NCBI RefSeq assembly: GCF_020614395.1
Contig: NZ_CP085324.1
Location: forward strand, 1,059,564-1,123,563
Reading direction: 5' to 3'
DNA length: 64,000 nt
Origin: Salarchaeum japonicum
GTDB taxonomy: Archaea > Halobacteriota > Halobacteria > Halobacteriales > Halobacteriaceae
A program made the position numbers and the translations under genes. Every line of letters begins with the position of its first letter. Position 1 is the first letter of the stretch. Below, piece after piece: positions 32,466-40,903 of this stretch. The notes beneath the pieces are model-generated. The model worked only from the letters and a program-made list of their open reading frames with translations, ran no database searches and was not told the origin of the DNA.

Positions 32466-34075
32466 GCTTCGAGTTTCTTCCGGAAGTAGATTCGTGAGGC
32501 GATGCCGATGGCGTAGAAGCCGAGGACGACGAGCAGGAGGACGAGCGCGGTCGCCCACGCGAAGCCCTCACCCATCTGTCCGACGCCGGCGCTGATGCTG
32601 GCGAACAGCTGGTAGGGGAGCGCGCTCGACGGTTCGAGGAGCGCGCCCGTGTTCAGGATGTCCACGAACGGGAACGAGGACGTGAAGGAGAACGACCCGA
32701 GGACGTTCGCGCCGTTCGTCGGGAACGGCTCGCCCGTCATGACGAGCAGGATGGGCGCGGTCTCGCCGGCGATGCGGCCGACGCCGAGGATGACGCCCGT
32801 GATGACGCCCGGCATCGCCGCGGGTAACACGACGCTCTTGATGGTCTGCCACTGGGAGACGCCGAGCGCGGCGCTCGCGTCACGGTACTCGTCCGGGACA
32901 TTCAGCAAGGCCTCGCGGCTCGTGATGACGACGAGCGGGAGGAGCATGAACCCGAGGACGAGCATGCCCGCGAGCAGGCTGTTCGTGTTCCCGAGGCGGG
33001 GCACGAGAAACGCCAGCCCGAACAGGCCGTACACGATGCTGGGCGTGCTCCAGAGGCCGTTCGTCGAGACTTCGACGAGCTGAGTGAACCGGCCCTGCTC
33101 GGCGTACTCGGTGAGGAACACCGCGGTGCCGACGCCGAGCGGGACGGAGAGCAGGACGGACCCGATGACGAGCCAGACGGTGCCGACGATGGCGGGCGCG
33201 ATGCCGTTCACGGCGTTCGTGAGCGCGACGCCCTCCATCACGAACGGCCAGTAGAACCAGACGATGGGGCCGCTGAAGATGACGTACTGGTCGAGGAGGG
33301 GAACGTGGAACCAGAACCACGGCCCCCAGTAGAGGCCGTACTGGATGCTCCGCGTCATCGGCTCGAACCCGCGGACGACGATGAGGCCGACGATGACGAC
33401 GAGGAGCGCTATCATCGCGGCGGCGTTCGCGCCGACGAGGAAGTTCGCGCCGCGCTCCCGGCCGCGCGCCCCGAACCCGCTGTACGCCTGCGCGCTCACC
33501 CAGGCGAGGGCGAGGCCGGCGACGCCGACGAGGACGGGAACGACGGTGTTCGGCGTGAACACGGCGGAGGACTCGATGGGCGTCCACCGCCACCCAGGGC
33601 CGATGACATCGAGGAGGACGACGAGCGCGACGAACCCCGCGAACCCGCCGCCGGCGACGGCGAGCCCCACGTCCTCGCGCGGGTAGGCGACGAGCGCGAC
33701 CGCGACGGCCGCGCCGACGAGCGCGCCGACCGGCCAGAGCGTCGCGAACCCGAGGGTCTGTGCGGCGACCAGGCCGCCGGTGACGAGGCCGAGCAGGCCG
33801 AACCCGGCGACGACGGAGACGCCGGCGGTCGTGTTCGGCGTCGTGTCGATGGCGTCGAGGCGGGACGCGACGCCGACCGCGGCGAGCGCGAGCGCGCCGA
33901 CGAGCAGGCCGCCCGCGAGCCAGTCGGAGAGCGCGACGCCCGCGAGGTCGGTGGTGACGGGAACGACCTGCGCGAACGCGAGGATGCTCGCGGCGAGCGC
34001 GAGCGCGCCCGCAGTGACGCCGACGCCCGCGGCGTACTCGGCGCGCGACGATTCGGACTGAACGAGCGAACTCAC
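32462..34075 (-). CDS. pstA: Phosphate ABC transporter permease PstA with long N-terminal extension
   Basis: 537 residues, far longer than the usual about 290. The C-terminal third holds the permease core: [37 protein letters not shown] and the EAA-type loop [28 protein letters not shown]. The first about 230 residues add about six more hydrophobic segments (for example [15 protein letters not shown] and [16 protein letters not shown]). It starts with GTG, overlapping the stop of pstC (GTGA). It forms the membrane channel with PstC. Confidence 0.95.
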   Translation of the reverse strand: MSSLVQSESSRAEYAAGVGVTAGALALAASILAFAQVVPVTTDLAGVALSDWLAGGLLVGALALAAVGVASRLDAIDTTPNTTAGVSVVAGFGLLGLVTGGLVAAQTLGFATLWPVGALVGAAVAVALVAYPREDVGLAVAGGGFAGFVALVVLLDVIGPGWRWTPIESSAVFTPNTVVPVLVGVAGLALAWVSAQAYSGFGARGRERGANFLVGANAAAMIALLVVIVGLIVVRGFEPMTRSIQYGLYWGPWFWFHVPLLDQYVIFSGPIVWFYWPFVMEGVALTNAVNGIAPAIVGTVWLVIGSVLLSVPLGVGTAVFLTEYAEQGRFTQLVEVSTNGLWSTPSIVYGLFGLAFLVPRLGNTNSLLAGMLVLGFMLLPLVVITSREALLNVPDEYRDASAALGVSQWQTIKSVVLPAAMPGVITGVILGVGRIAGETAPILLVMTGEPFPTNGANVLGSFSFTSSFPFVDILNTGALLEPSSALPYQLFASISAGVGQMGEGFAWATALVLLLVVLGFYAIGIASRIYFRKKLEA

Positions 34076-35205
34076 TCCTGACCACCCAGTTTCCGGTTCA
34101 TGCGTGCTTCGATGTACTGCGAGCCGATGCTGAGCGCGAGCACCGTCACGAACAGGACGACGCCCGCGGCGAACAGCGCGCTCATCTGACTCCCCGTCGC
34201 GATGCCGTACTGGCTCGCGATGAGCGACGTGAGCGTGATGGTGCTCCCGAACACGTCGTAGAGCGGGTCGGGGAGCTCGGTGAGGTTCGCGAGGATGACC
34301 GTCGCGGCCATCGTCTCACCGACCGCGCGCCCGACGCCGAGGAGAATCGCGGCGGAGACCCCGGAGAGCGACGCGGGAAGGGTGACGCTCGTCGTGGTCT
34401 GCCAGCTCGTCGCGCCGAGCGCGAGCGACCCGTCCTTCATCTCGCCGGGCACGCTCGCGATGGCGTCCTCCGCGACGGACACCACGGTCGGGAGCGCCAT
34501 CACGCCGATGACGAACCCGACGACGACGAGACTCCCGAACGTCGGGAGGCTGAACTCGTCCATCATGAAGCCGCTGAGGACGATGAAGCCGATGAAACCG
34601 TACACGATGGAGGGGATGCCGGCGAGCGTCTCCACGCTCGGCTTCAGGATTTCGCGCGCCCACCCGGGAGCCATCTCGCTGATGAACAACGCGCCGGCGA
34701 CGCCGAGCGGTCCGGCGACGGCGGTCGCGATGAGGGTCGTGACGAACGTCCCCCAGAGCATCGGCGCGAGCGCGTACAACTGCTGGCTCGGCGTCCAGAA
34801 CGGCGACGACGTGTCCGTGAACATGCGGAGGCCGGGCACGTCGAACGACACGCCGAACAGCGAGACGTGGTGGCTCATCAGGCCGAACGCCTCCCGCGAG
34901 CGCAGGAAGAGGTAGACCATGATGAGGCCGAGCACGAGAACGGTGCAGGCGGTCGCGACGAACGCGAGGTAGCGCGCGGTCGCGCCGGGATAGCGGAACG
35001 CGCCGAACGCGTTCGCGGCGACGAACCCGACGAGGGGAACCCACGCGAGCGTGTTCCCGAGCGTGAACGCCGCGAGGAACGCGACGAGGAACAGGGTTCC
35101 CAGTCCGCCGACGACCTTCGTCCCGCGGTCGAGGCGAACCACCCAGTCCGCGGCGGCGCGCGCGGCGTCCTGAACGCGGTTCGTGGCCGACTCTGCGACG
35201 CTCAT
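34072..35205 (-). CDS. pstC: Phosphate ABC transporter permease PstC
   Basis: 377 residues. The core is visible as FISEMAPGWAREILKPSVETLAGIPS (read in parts) and the cytoplasmic coupling loop MKDGSLALGATSWQTTTSVTLPASLSG (in parts). About 75 N-terminal residues (VQDAARAAADWVVRLDRG and two extra helices) precede the standard first helix LAFVATACTVLVLGLIMVY. It works with PstA to pass phosphate. The ATG overlaps the stop of pstS (ATGA), so translation of the four genes is probably coupled. Confidence 0.96.
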   Translation of the reverse strand: MSVAESATNRVQDAARAAADWVVRLDRGTKVVGGLGTLFLVAFLAAFTLGNTLAWVPLVGFVAANAFGAFRYPGATARYLAFVATACTVLVLGLIMVYLFLRSREAFGLMSHHVSLFGVSFDVPGLRMFTDTSSPFWTPSQQLYALAPMLWGTFVTTLIATAVAGPLGVAGALFISEMAPGWAREILKPSVETLAGIPSIVYGFIGFIVLSGFMMDEFSLPTFGSLVVVGFVIGVMALPTVVSVAEDAIASVPGEMKDGSLALGATSWQTTTSVTLPASLSGVSAAILLGVGRAVGETMAATVILANLTELPDPLYDVFGSTITLTSLIASQYGIATGSQMSALFAAGVVLFVTVLALSIGSQYIEARMNRKLGGQE

Positions 35206-36290
35206 ACTGTGTCGGGGAGTTTCGCGAGTTCTTCGTCCTGTCGCTCCTGCGTGAGCGCGGAGTACCCGACCGGCTTCACGAAGTTCTCCTGGCCGTAGTC
35301 GCTGAGAATCATCCGGAGGAACGCCGCCTCCATCTCCGACGTGCCCTCGTACGTGTAACAGTGGAGGTCGCGGGAGAGGGGATAGTTCGGGTCGGAGAGG
35401 TTCTCGCCGGGCACGTACTCGGTGCCCTCGAACGTGAGCGAGATGGCGGGCACGGAGTCGTCGACGAACGCGAGCGCCATGTACGCGATGGCGTTCCCGG
35501 AGCGCGCGACGATGTCCCGCACCTGCTGGTTCTGGCCCTTGCGCACGTCGATGCCGGGCATCGGCGCGTTCGGGTCGCCGTAGAGATTCGTGCGGAACGC
35601 AGTGTCGGTTCCGGAGCCCTCGGCGCGCCCGATGCACTGGATTTGCTTCGACGGGCCGTCGTAGTCGGGGACGTCACGCCAGTCGGTGATGTCGCCCTTG
35701 TAGATGGCGCGCAGGGTCTCCGCGGTCATGTGGGTGACGCCCGCGTCGTACACCTCCTGACTGATGACGATGGGTTGGGCGTCCACGCCGACGACGTGGT
35801 TCTCGAACTTCGACAGCTCCTCCTCGCTCGCCTCCGGGAGTTCGGCGGAGACGGGCGCGCTCGAATTCCCGATGTCGACGCGGCCCGCTTTCAGGTTCTC
35901 CAGGCCCGTACCGGAGTGACTGAGGTTCACCTTCACCTCGAACGGCGGAACGCCGCCGTCGGCGGGGCCGAACCCGTAGAGGCCCGCCCAGTAGTCCGCG
36001 AGGTGGGCGTCGGTGTCGATATCGTACTGCTCGGGACCCCAGTACTCCTCGTCGTCGGGGGCGGCGTTCGACCCCCAGTACGAGGACGCGCGGTTCGCGA
36101 TGGGGAACACGGTGGACGACCCGCCGGCGCGCAGGAGCGGGACGCTCCCGCCGCCTCCGTCGCCGCCGCCGTCGGTGTCGCCGCCGCTCCCGGGCGGTGT
36201 CGGACTGGTGCTGATACAACCGGCGAGTGCGGCGAGCGCCGACCCCCCCGCAGCGAGGGCGAGACGGCGTGTCGCACGCCTTTCAGACAT
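35202..36290 (-). CDS. pstS: Phosphate-binding lipoprotein PstS
   Basis: 362 residues from the ATG at 36290 (a GTG one codon earlier is less likely). A twin-arginine-like start (ATRRLALAAGG) ends in a lipobox with Cys25 (ALAGC), then a Gly/Asp-rich linker. Binding-protein features are LLRAGGSSTVFPIANRA and SGTGLENLKAGRVDIGNSSAP, then CIGRAEGSGTDTAF. It captures phosphate outside the membrane and is the first gene of the pst operon. Confidence 0.97.
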   Translation of the reverse strand: MSERRATRRLALAAGGSALAALAGCISTSPTPPGSGGDTDGGGDGGGGSVPLLRAGGSSTVFPIANRASSYWGSNAAPDDEEYWGPEQYDIDTDAHLADYWAGLYGFGPADGGVPPFEVKVNLSHSGTGLENLKAGRVDIGNSSAPVSAELPEASEEELSKFENHVVGVDAQPIVISQEVYDAGVTHMTAETLRAIYKGDITDWRDVPDYDGPSKQIQCIGRAEGSGTDTAFRTNLYGDPNAPMPGIDVRKGQNQQVRDIVARSGNAIAYMALAFVDDSVPAISLTFEGTEYVPGENLSDPNYPLSRDLHCYTYEGTSEMEAAFLRMILSDYGQENFVKPVGYSALTQERQDEELAKLPDTV

Positions 36291-36505
36291 CACCCGGACG
36301 TACCCGAGACGGGGGTAAATACTCTACTATTACAACTATATAGTAGAATATACATCGTGGTATATCCGCTCTATTCGGGCGCGGTTTCGGACGGTGTATC
36401 GCGATATATGTGGGTTGTACGGGCCGCTAAGGCGATATCGGGGCGCACACGAACCATCAATATATAGACCGAAGATAATTTATTGTGTAGCGCGTAGCGG
36501 TGGGT
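36291..36505. promoter_or_regulatory. Divergent pstS / AbrB-PhoU control region
   Basis: This AT-rich 215-base gap stands out in a G+C-rich window. For pstS, TATTTA on the minus strand (36316-36321) is about 28 bases before the ATG; just upstream is a perfect 8-base inverted repeat TCTACTAT/ATAGTAGA (36323-36330 and 36340-36347). For the AbrB-PhoU gene, ATAATTTATT lies about 27 bases before the ATG. Two further palindromes are TATCGCGATA (36397-36406) and CGATATCG (36433-36440). These are good candidates for phosphate-dependent operator sites. Confidence 0.65.
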
Positions 36506-37510
36506 ATGGAACGACGGAAGGTGCAGGTGACGGGCGGGTCGACGTTCACGGTCTCCATCCCCAAGGACTGGGCGCGCGAGAACGACATCGAAGCCGGCGA
36601 CGAGATGGTGTTCCACGAGGACGGCCGGAGCCTCCTCGTCCAACCGGTCGGGAGCGAAGACCCCGTCCGGGGGACGTTCGACATCAGCGGCCTCGACGGC
36701 GACCACCTGATGCGAACCGTGATGACGATGTACGTCTCCGGGTTCGACGTCCTCGAACTCGAATCCGACCGCATCACCGCCGACCAGCGCCGCGTCATCC
36801 GGAACGCCACCCAGAGCCTCGTCGGCCTCGAAGTCCTCGAAGAGACCGGCGACCGCGTCGTCATCCAGGACCTCCTCGATTCGAGCGAACTCTCCATCCA
36901 CAACGCCGTCCGCCGCATGCGCCTCATCTCCACGTCGATGCTGGACGACGCCGTCACCGCCATCGTCGAGAACGACGACGACCTCGCGCGGGACGTGACC
37001 GAACGCGACGACGACGTCGACCGCCTCTGGTTCGTCGTCTCCCGCATCTTCCGCGGCGCGCTCCGCTCCCCCGAAGCCGCCACCGAAATCGGCGTCTCCC
37101 GCGAAGTCTGCTTCGACTACCATTCGAGCGCGCGCCAGCTCGAACGCATCGCCGACCACGCGACCAAGATGGCGAACGTCGCGCTCGACATGGACGAGGA
37201 CATCCCGGAGGAAGTCGCCGACGCGCTCGACGAACTCCACGAGGAAGCAATCGGCATCGTGGACGTGGCGATGGACGCGCTCGTCACCGACGACACCGGC
37301 GAAGCCACCGACCTCGCGAACGAAGCGCGCGAACGCATCCCCCACATCGACGACCTCACGCGCGCCGTGGACGAACACCTCCGCGACCTCGACCCCCGGA
37401 ACGCACAACAGCTCAGCCTCGTCGTGGACTCCCTCTCCCGGTGCGCCGACTACGGCGGGAACATCGCGGAAACCGCACTCCAGAAAGCAGCGCCCACGCC
37501 GGGCGTTTAG
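36506..37510 (+). CDS. AbrB-PhoU fusion, phosphate uptake regulator
   Basis: 334 residues from the ATG at 36506. Residues 1-46 form a SpoVT/AbrB DNA-binding domain (RRKVQVTGGSTFTVSIPKDW, then IEAGDEMVFHEDG). A PhoU-like helical domain follows, with SARQLERIADHATKMANVAL and SLSRCADYGGNIAETAL holding metal-binding residues. In haloarchaea such fusions are proposed regulators of pst genes. Its divergent arrangement opposite pstS supports autoregulation and control of the operon. It overlaps by four bases with the ferredoxin gene stop. Confidence 0.93.
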   Translation: MERRKVQVTGGSTFTVSIPKDWARENDIEAGDEMVFHEDGRSLLVQPVGSEDPVRGTFDISGLDGDHLMRTVMTMYVSGFDVLELESDRITADQRRVIRNATQSLVGLEVLEETGDRVVIQDLLDSSELSIHNAVRRMRLISTSMLDDAVTAIVENDDDLARDVTERDDDVDRLWFVVSRIFRGALRSPEAATEIGVSREVCFDYHSSARQLERIADHATKMANVALDMDEDIPEEVADALDELHEEAIGIVDVAMDALVTDDTGEATDLANEARERIPHIDDLTRAVDEHLRDLDPRNAQQLSLVVDSLSRCADYGGNIAETALQKAAPTPGV

Positions 37511-37839
37511 TCGTCGCCCGCCGTCACCGGCCCGCTCGGCTCCGGCGCTTCCTCCTCGATGCTCGGCGGGTACTGCCCGCGGTCGAGCACGAGGTCGGAC
37601 TGCGGGCGCGCCATGCACGTCAGCGCGTACTCCTCCGCCTCCTCCTCGGTGAACCCGCGCGCGGCGGGCTGTGCGACCTCGCCCTCGATAATCTTCGCCG
37701 AGCACGCCAGGCACATCCCGACCCGACACGAGTACTCCTGCGCGATACCCTCACGGAAACACGCCTTCAAGATGGTCTCCTTCTCGGAGACCTCGATGGT
37801 CTCGTCGCGGCCGGCGAACTCGACCGTGTACGTCGTCAT
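37507..37839 (-). CDS. 2Fe-2S plant-type ferredoxin
   Basis: 110 residues. The cluster ligands are Cys38, Cys43, Cys46 (SCRVGMCLACSAKI) and Cys75 (LTCMARPQ), the plant-type pattern C-x4-C-x2-C-x28-C. It lacks the extra N-terminal domain of the abundant 129-residue haloarchaeal ferredoxin, and has an acidic, Pro-rich tail instead. It is a one-electron carrier in the cytosol. It is divergent from a geranylgeranyl-reductase-family gene through a mirror-symmetric promoter, which suggests it is that enzyme's electron donor. Confidence 0.95.
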   Translation of the reverse strand: MTTYTVEFAGRDETIEVSEKETILKACFREGIAQEYSCRVGMCLACSAKIIEGEVAQPAARGFTEEEAEEYALTCMARPQSDLVLDRGQYPPSIEEEAPEPSGPVTAGDD

Positions 37840-37948
37840 ACACCCTCGTTCTGCGACGACGGGTAAAACTCTTTATTCCGCGGTGTCCCCGCGCAGGCGA
37901 CGGATTAAGGAGTAAAGAGTTTTCCCGCCCGCCTTCAATCGGGCGAGT
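37840..37948. promoter_or_regulatory. Mirror-symmetric divergent promoter, ferredoxin / geranylgeranyl reductase
   Basis: AAAACTCTTTA at 37865-37875 and its exact reverse complement TAAAGAGTTTT at 37913-37923 face each other across 37 bases. Each is separated from its own start codon (37839 and 37949) by exactly 25 bases. Thus both genes carry the same TATA-region sequence at the same distance and should be expressed in step. Both transcripts would be nearly leaderless. Confidence 0.8.
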
Positions 37949-39319
37949 ATGACTACCCACGAGTACGACGCGGTCGTCGTCGGAGCCGGCACCTCCGGCT
38001 GTTACGCCGCCGCGACGATAGCGCAGGCGGGCTACGAGGTCGCTATCGTCGAGCGGAAGACCGAGCAGGAGGCCGGTCACATCGCGTGCGGGGACGCCCT
38101 CAAGGGCGCGGCGAACTTCCCGGACGCCATCCCGAAGTCGAAACTCGAACCCGCCATCACCAACACCGAGGTCGACCACGGCCGCTTCGAGATTCCCCAG
38201 GAGGACACCGTCCTCGAAATCCCCGTTCCCGGCGAACTCGCGGTCGTGGACCGCTGGAAGTACGGCCAGTGCGTCATCGGCGGCGCGGAAGACCGCGGCG
38301 TGGACTTCCACTACAACGTCGTCGTCACCGACGTGCTCCAGGACGACGACGGCACCGTTACTGGCGTCCGCGGGAAGCACAAGGGCGACGTTCACCAGTT
38401 CGACGCCGACATCGTCGTGGACGGCGCGGGGTCGCTCAGCGTCCTCCAGGACAACGCGGACTTCGACGGCACGCACTTCGACACGAACGTCAACTACAGC
38501 CAGTTCTGTAGCGGCTACCGCGAAATCGTCGAGGTCGAGGAGGAAGTCGAGTGGAAGGACGCGCTCGTCTTCAAGCCGACCAAGCGCGCCGCCGGCTACC
38601 TCTGGTACTTCCCGCGCACCGGCACCGAAATCAACGCCGGCCTCGGCTTCCAGATGACCGAGGAGCCGATGCAGATGATAGACGACCTCAAACGCGACCT
38701 CCGGAACCGCCCCGAGTTCGCGGGCGCGACGGTCAAGGACAAACTCGGCGCGGCGCTCCCCACCCGACGGCCCTACGACTCCGCCGTCGCGAACGGCTTC
38801 ATCGCCGTCGGCGACGCCGCCGGCCTCGTCAACCCCACCACCGGCGGCGGCATCGCCGGCGCGGCCTACTCCGGGAAGTACGCGGGCGAACAAGCTATCA
38901 CGGCCATCGAGGAAGGCGACGTGAGCGAGGAGAACCTCTGGCGGTACAACGAACGCGTCATGGATCACTTCGGCGCGCGCTACGCCGGCCTCGACGTCTA
39001 CAACATCCTCTCCACCGCCGTGGACGTGGACAACCTCATGGGCCTCCTCGCCAGCCTCCCCATGGGTAAACTCAGCGAAGCCATCTACGCCGGGAGCGCC
39101 GAACTCAGCCTCGGCGTCAAGGTGCAGACCGCCATCAAGAGCTTCGGGAACTGGGGCACCATCTACAACCTCTACCAGACCAAGAACCAGGCCGACCGCC
39201 TCCTCGACCACTACGAGTCCTACCCCGACAGCCCTCACGCCCTCGACACCTGGCAAGACCGCCGCGACGACATCATGACCGACGTGTACGACGTCACCGG
39301 CGCAGACCCCAAGTACTGA
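37949..39319 (+). CDS. Geranylgeranyl reductase-family flavoprotein
   Basis: 456 residues. The FAD motif YDAVVVGAGTSGCYAAATIA is followed by AIVERKTEQEAGHIACGD, then VVDGAGSLSVLQ. LWYFPRTGTEINAGLGF resembles the YxWxFP motif of the family, and the second FAD region is FIAVGDAAGLVNPTTGGGIAGA. In archaea, members saturate the isoprenoid chains of archaeol lipids or of quinones at the membrane. The neighbouring ferredoxin probably supplies the electrons. The C-terminal 60 residues are extra compared with short family members. Substrate is inferred only. Confidence 0.92.
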   Translation: MTTHEYDAVVVGAGTSGCYAAATIAQAGYEVAIVERKTEQEAGHIACGDALKGAANFPDAIPKSKLEPAITNTEVDHGRFEIPQEDTVLEIPVPGELAVVDRWKYGQCVIGGAEDRGVDFHYNVVVTDVLQDDDGTVTGVRGKHKGDVHQFDADIVVDGAGSLSVLQDNADFDGTHFDTNVNYSQFCSGYREIVEVEEEVEWKDALVFKPTKRAAGYLWYFPRTGTEINAGLGFQMTEEPMQMIDDLKRDLRNRPEFAGATVKDKLGAALPTRRPYDSAVANGFIAVGDAAGLVNPTTGGGIAGAAYSGKYAGEQAITAIEEGDVSEENLWRYNERVMDHFGARYAGLDVYNILSTAVDVDNLMGLLASLPMGKLSEAIYAGSAELSLGVKVQTAIKSFGNWGTIYNLYQTKNQADRLLDHYESYPDSPHALDTWQDRRDDIMTDVYDVTGADPKY

Positions 39320-39325
39320 ACGTAC

Positions 39326-39362
39326 CTTTTACTCTGCGCTCGCTTCGCTCGCTCGGTAAAAG
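39326..39362. terminator. Inverted repeat CTTTTAC / GTAAAAG, likely terminator
   Basis: Perfect 7-base arms (39326-39332 and 39356-39362) enclose a loop with CTCGCTTCGCTCGCTC. It begins seven bases after the reductase stop. T-rich sequence on each strand suits termination of the converging transcripts. The rest of the 193-base gap holds an AT-rich patch with TTATCTGATAA and a 14-base direct repeat CGCGCGCGGAACTC (39437-39450 and 39471-39484). Confidence 0.55.
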
Positions 39363-39512
39363 CTACGACACTCGCTTATCTGATAAATGTTCAAATAGGA
39401 TAGCGAGGCCAACGTGTGGCATCACGTAACCGTCGTCGCGCGCGGAACTCGCGAAACCCCGCCGGCCGTCCGCGCGCGGAACTCCGAGGCCGTCGTGAAC
39501 GCCCCTATCGAG

Positions 39513-40793
39513 CTACGGCTCGTTCTCCGCGATGGAGAGAATCGAGTCCGCGAGCACGTCGATACCGATGGGGATGCTGGCTTCGTCCACGTCGAACGTC
39601 GCGGTGTGGTGGCCGCCGGGGTGGTCGGTGCCGACCGCGAGGTAGCACGCGAGGCCGCCGTTGTCCTGGACCTCCTGCATCAGGAAGGTCGCGTCCTCGC
39701 TCCCGCCGAGCTTGTCGCTCTCGACGGGGCTGTCCACGCCGTCGGTCGCGCTCGCCACGTCGTAGACGATGTCCGCGAGCGCGCGGTCGCTCGCGGCGCT
39801 CGGCGCTTCCCCCTCGGTGTGGATGTCCACGTCCACGTCGTGCATCTCGGCCGCGCTCCGGAGCACGCGGTGCGCGTGGTCTTTCATGTAGTCCTTGAGC
39901 TCCGTCGTCTCGCCCCGGACTTCGCCCTCGACGAAGGACTCCTCGGGGATGACGTTCGTCGCGGTGCCGCCGCCGACGAGCCCGGCGTTCACGCGGGTCT
40001 CTCCCTCCGAGTGCCGGGGGATGCCGTAGAGGTTCTGGATGGCCGCCGCCATCGCCTGCACGGTGTTCCGGCCCGCCTCGGGTTTCGCGCCGGCGTGCGC
40101 GGGTTCCCCTTCGTACTCCGCGAGGAAGTGCGACACCGCGAGGAAGCCGTCGATGCCCGCGACGACCTCGCCCGTCGGGTGGTCGAGGCCGACGTGCACG
40201 GCGAGCAGGTAGTCCACGTCGTCGAGGTGGCCGGAGCGCGCCATCGCGCGCCCGCCGCCGACGCGCTCCTCTGCCGGCTGGAAGAACACCTTGAACGTGC
40301 CCTCGAAGTCGCTCTCCTTGACGCGTTCGAGCACGCCGATGCCGAACGTCGCGTGCGCGTCGTGGCCGCAGGCGTGCATCGCGCCCTCGTTCTCCGAGCG
40401 GAAGCCCTCGCGGGCGGGGACGTGGTCGTCGTCGTCGGACTCCGCCTGCGGGAGGCCGTCGATGTCCACGCGCAGGCCGACCGTCGGGCCCTCGCCCGTC
40501 CGGAGCACGGCGACCGCGCCCGTGAAGCCGCCGCGGAGGTCTTCGAGCACGTCGGGGTCTGCGCCCGCGTCGAGCGCGCGGTCGTACCAGTCGTCCAGCA
40601 CGTCGTCGTCCGGGACGGCCATCCGTTCGTCCGTGTTCAGCGCGTCCGGGCCGACGTGGAGTTCGTCCACGCCGATGCGCTCGACTTCCTCGACGATGCG
40701 CGCGGTCGTGTAGAACTCGCGCCACGCGGGTTCCGGGTGCCGGTGGAGGTCGCGTCGGAGCGCCACGAGGCGGTCGTGCGTCGATTTGCTCAT
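39513..40793 (-). CDS. M20-family metal-dependent amidohydrolase
   Basis: 426 residues. Family landmarks are LRRDLHRHPEPAWREFYT at the start, GLRVDIDGLP, the metal ligands in HACGHDAHATFGIGV, the catalytic/metal Glu pair in FFQPAEERVGGG, and later VGTDHPGGHHTATFDVDE. This arrangement is typical of the aminoacylase/IAA-amide and AbgB-type hydrolases, which split N-acyl amino acids in the cytosol. An NhaC transporter gene starts 110 bases away, divergently; the two may be unrelated. Confidence 0.93.
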   Translation of the reverse strand: MSKSTHDRLVALRRDLHRHPEPAWREFYTTARIVEEVERIGVDELHVGPDALNTDERMAVPDDDVLDDWYDRALDAGADPDVLEDLRGGFTGAVAVLRTGEGPTVGLRVDIDGLPQAESDDDDHVPAREGFRSENEGAMHACGHDAHATFGIGVLERVKESDFEGTFKVFFQPAEERVGGGRAMARSGHLDDVDYLLAVHVGLDHPTGEVVAGIDGFLAVSHFLAEYEGEPAHAGAKPEAGRNTVQAMAAAIQNLYGIPRHSEGETRVNAGLVGGGTATNVIPEESFVEGEVRGETTELKDYMKDHAHRVLRSAAEMHDVDVDIHTEGEAPSAASDRALADIVYDVASATDGVDSPVESDKLGGSEDATFLMQEVQDNGGLACYLAVGTDHPGGHHTATFDVDEASIPIGIDVLADSILSIAENEP

Positions 40794-40903
40794 GCCCGGA
40801 GCGACGACGCGGGCGGGTTTAGTTGCGTCGCCGCCGGAAACCTTGACGATGCCCCGAACTATATGTGGGCAGATACCAATCAGCAGTCACGAGGGAGAGA
40901 TGA

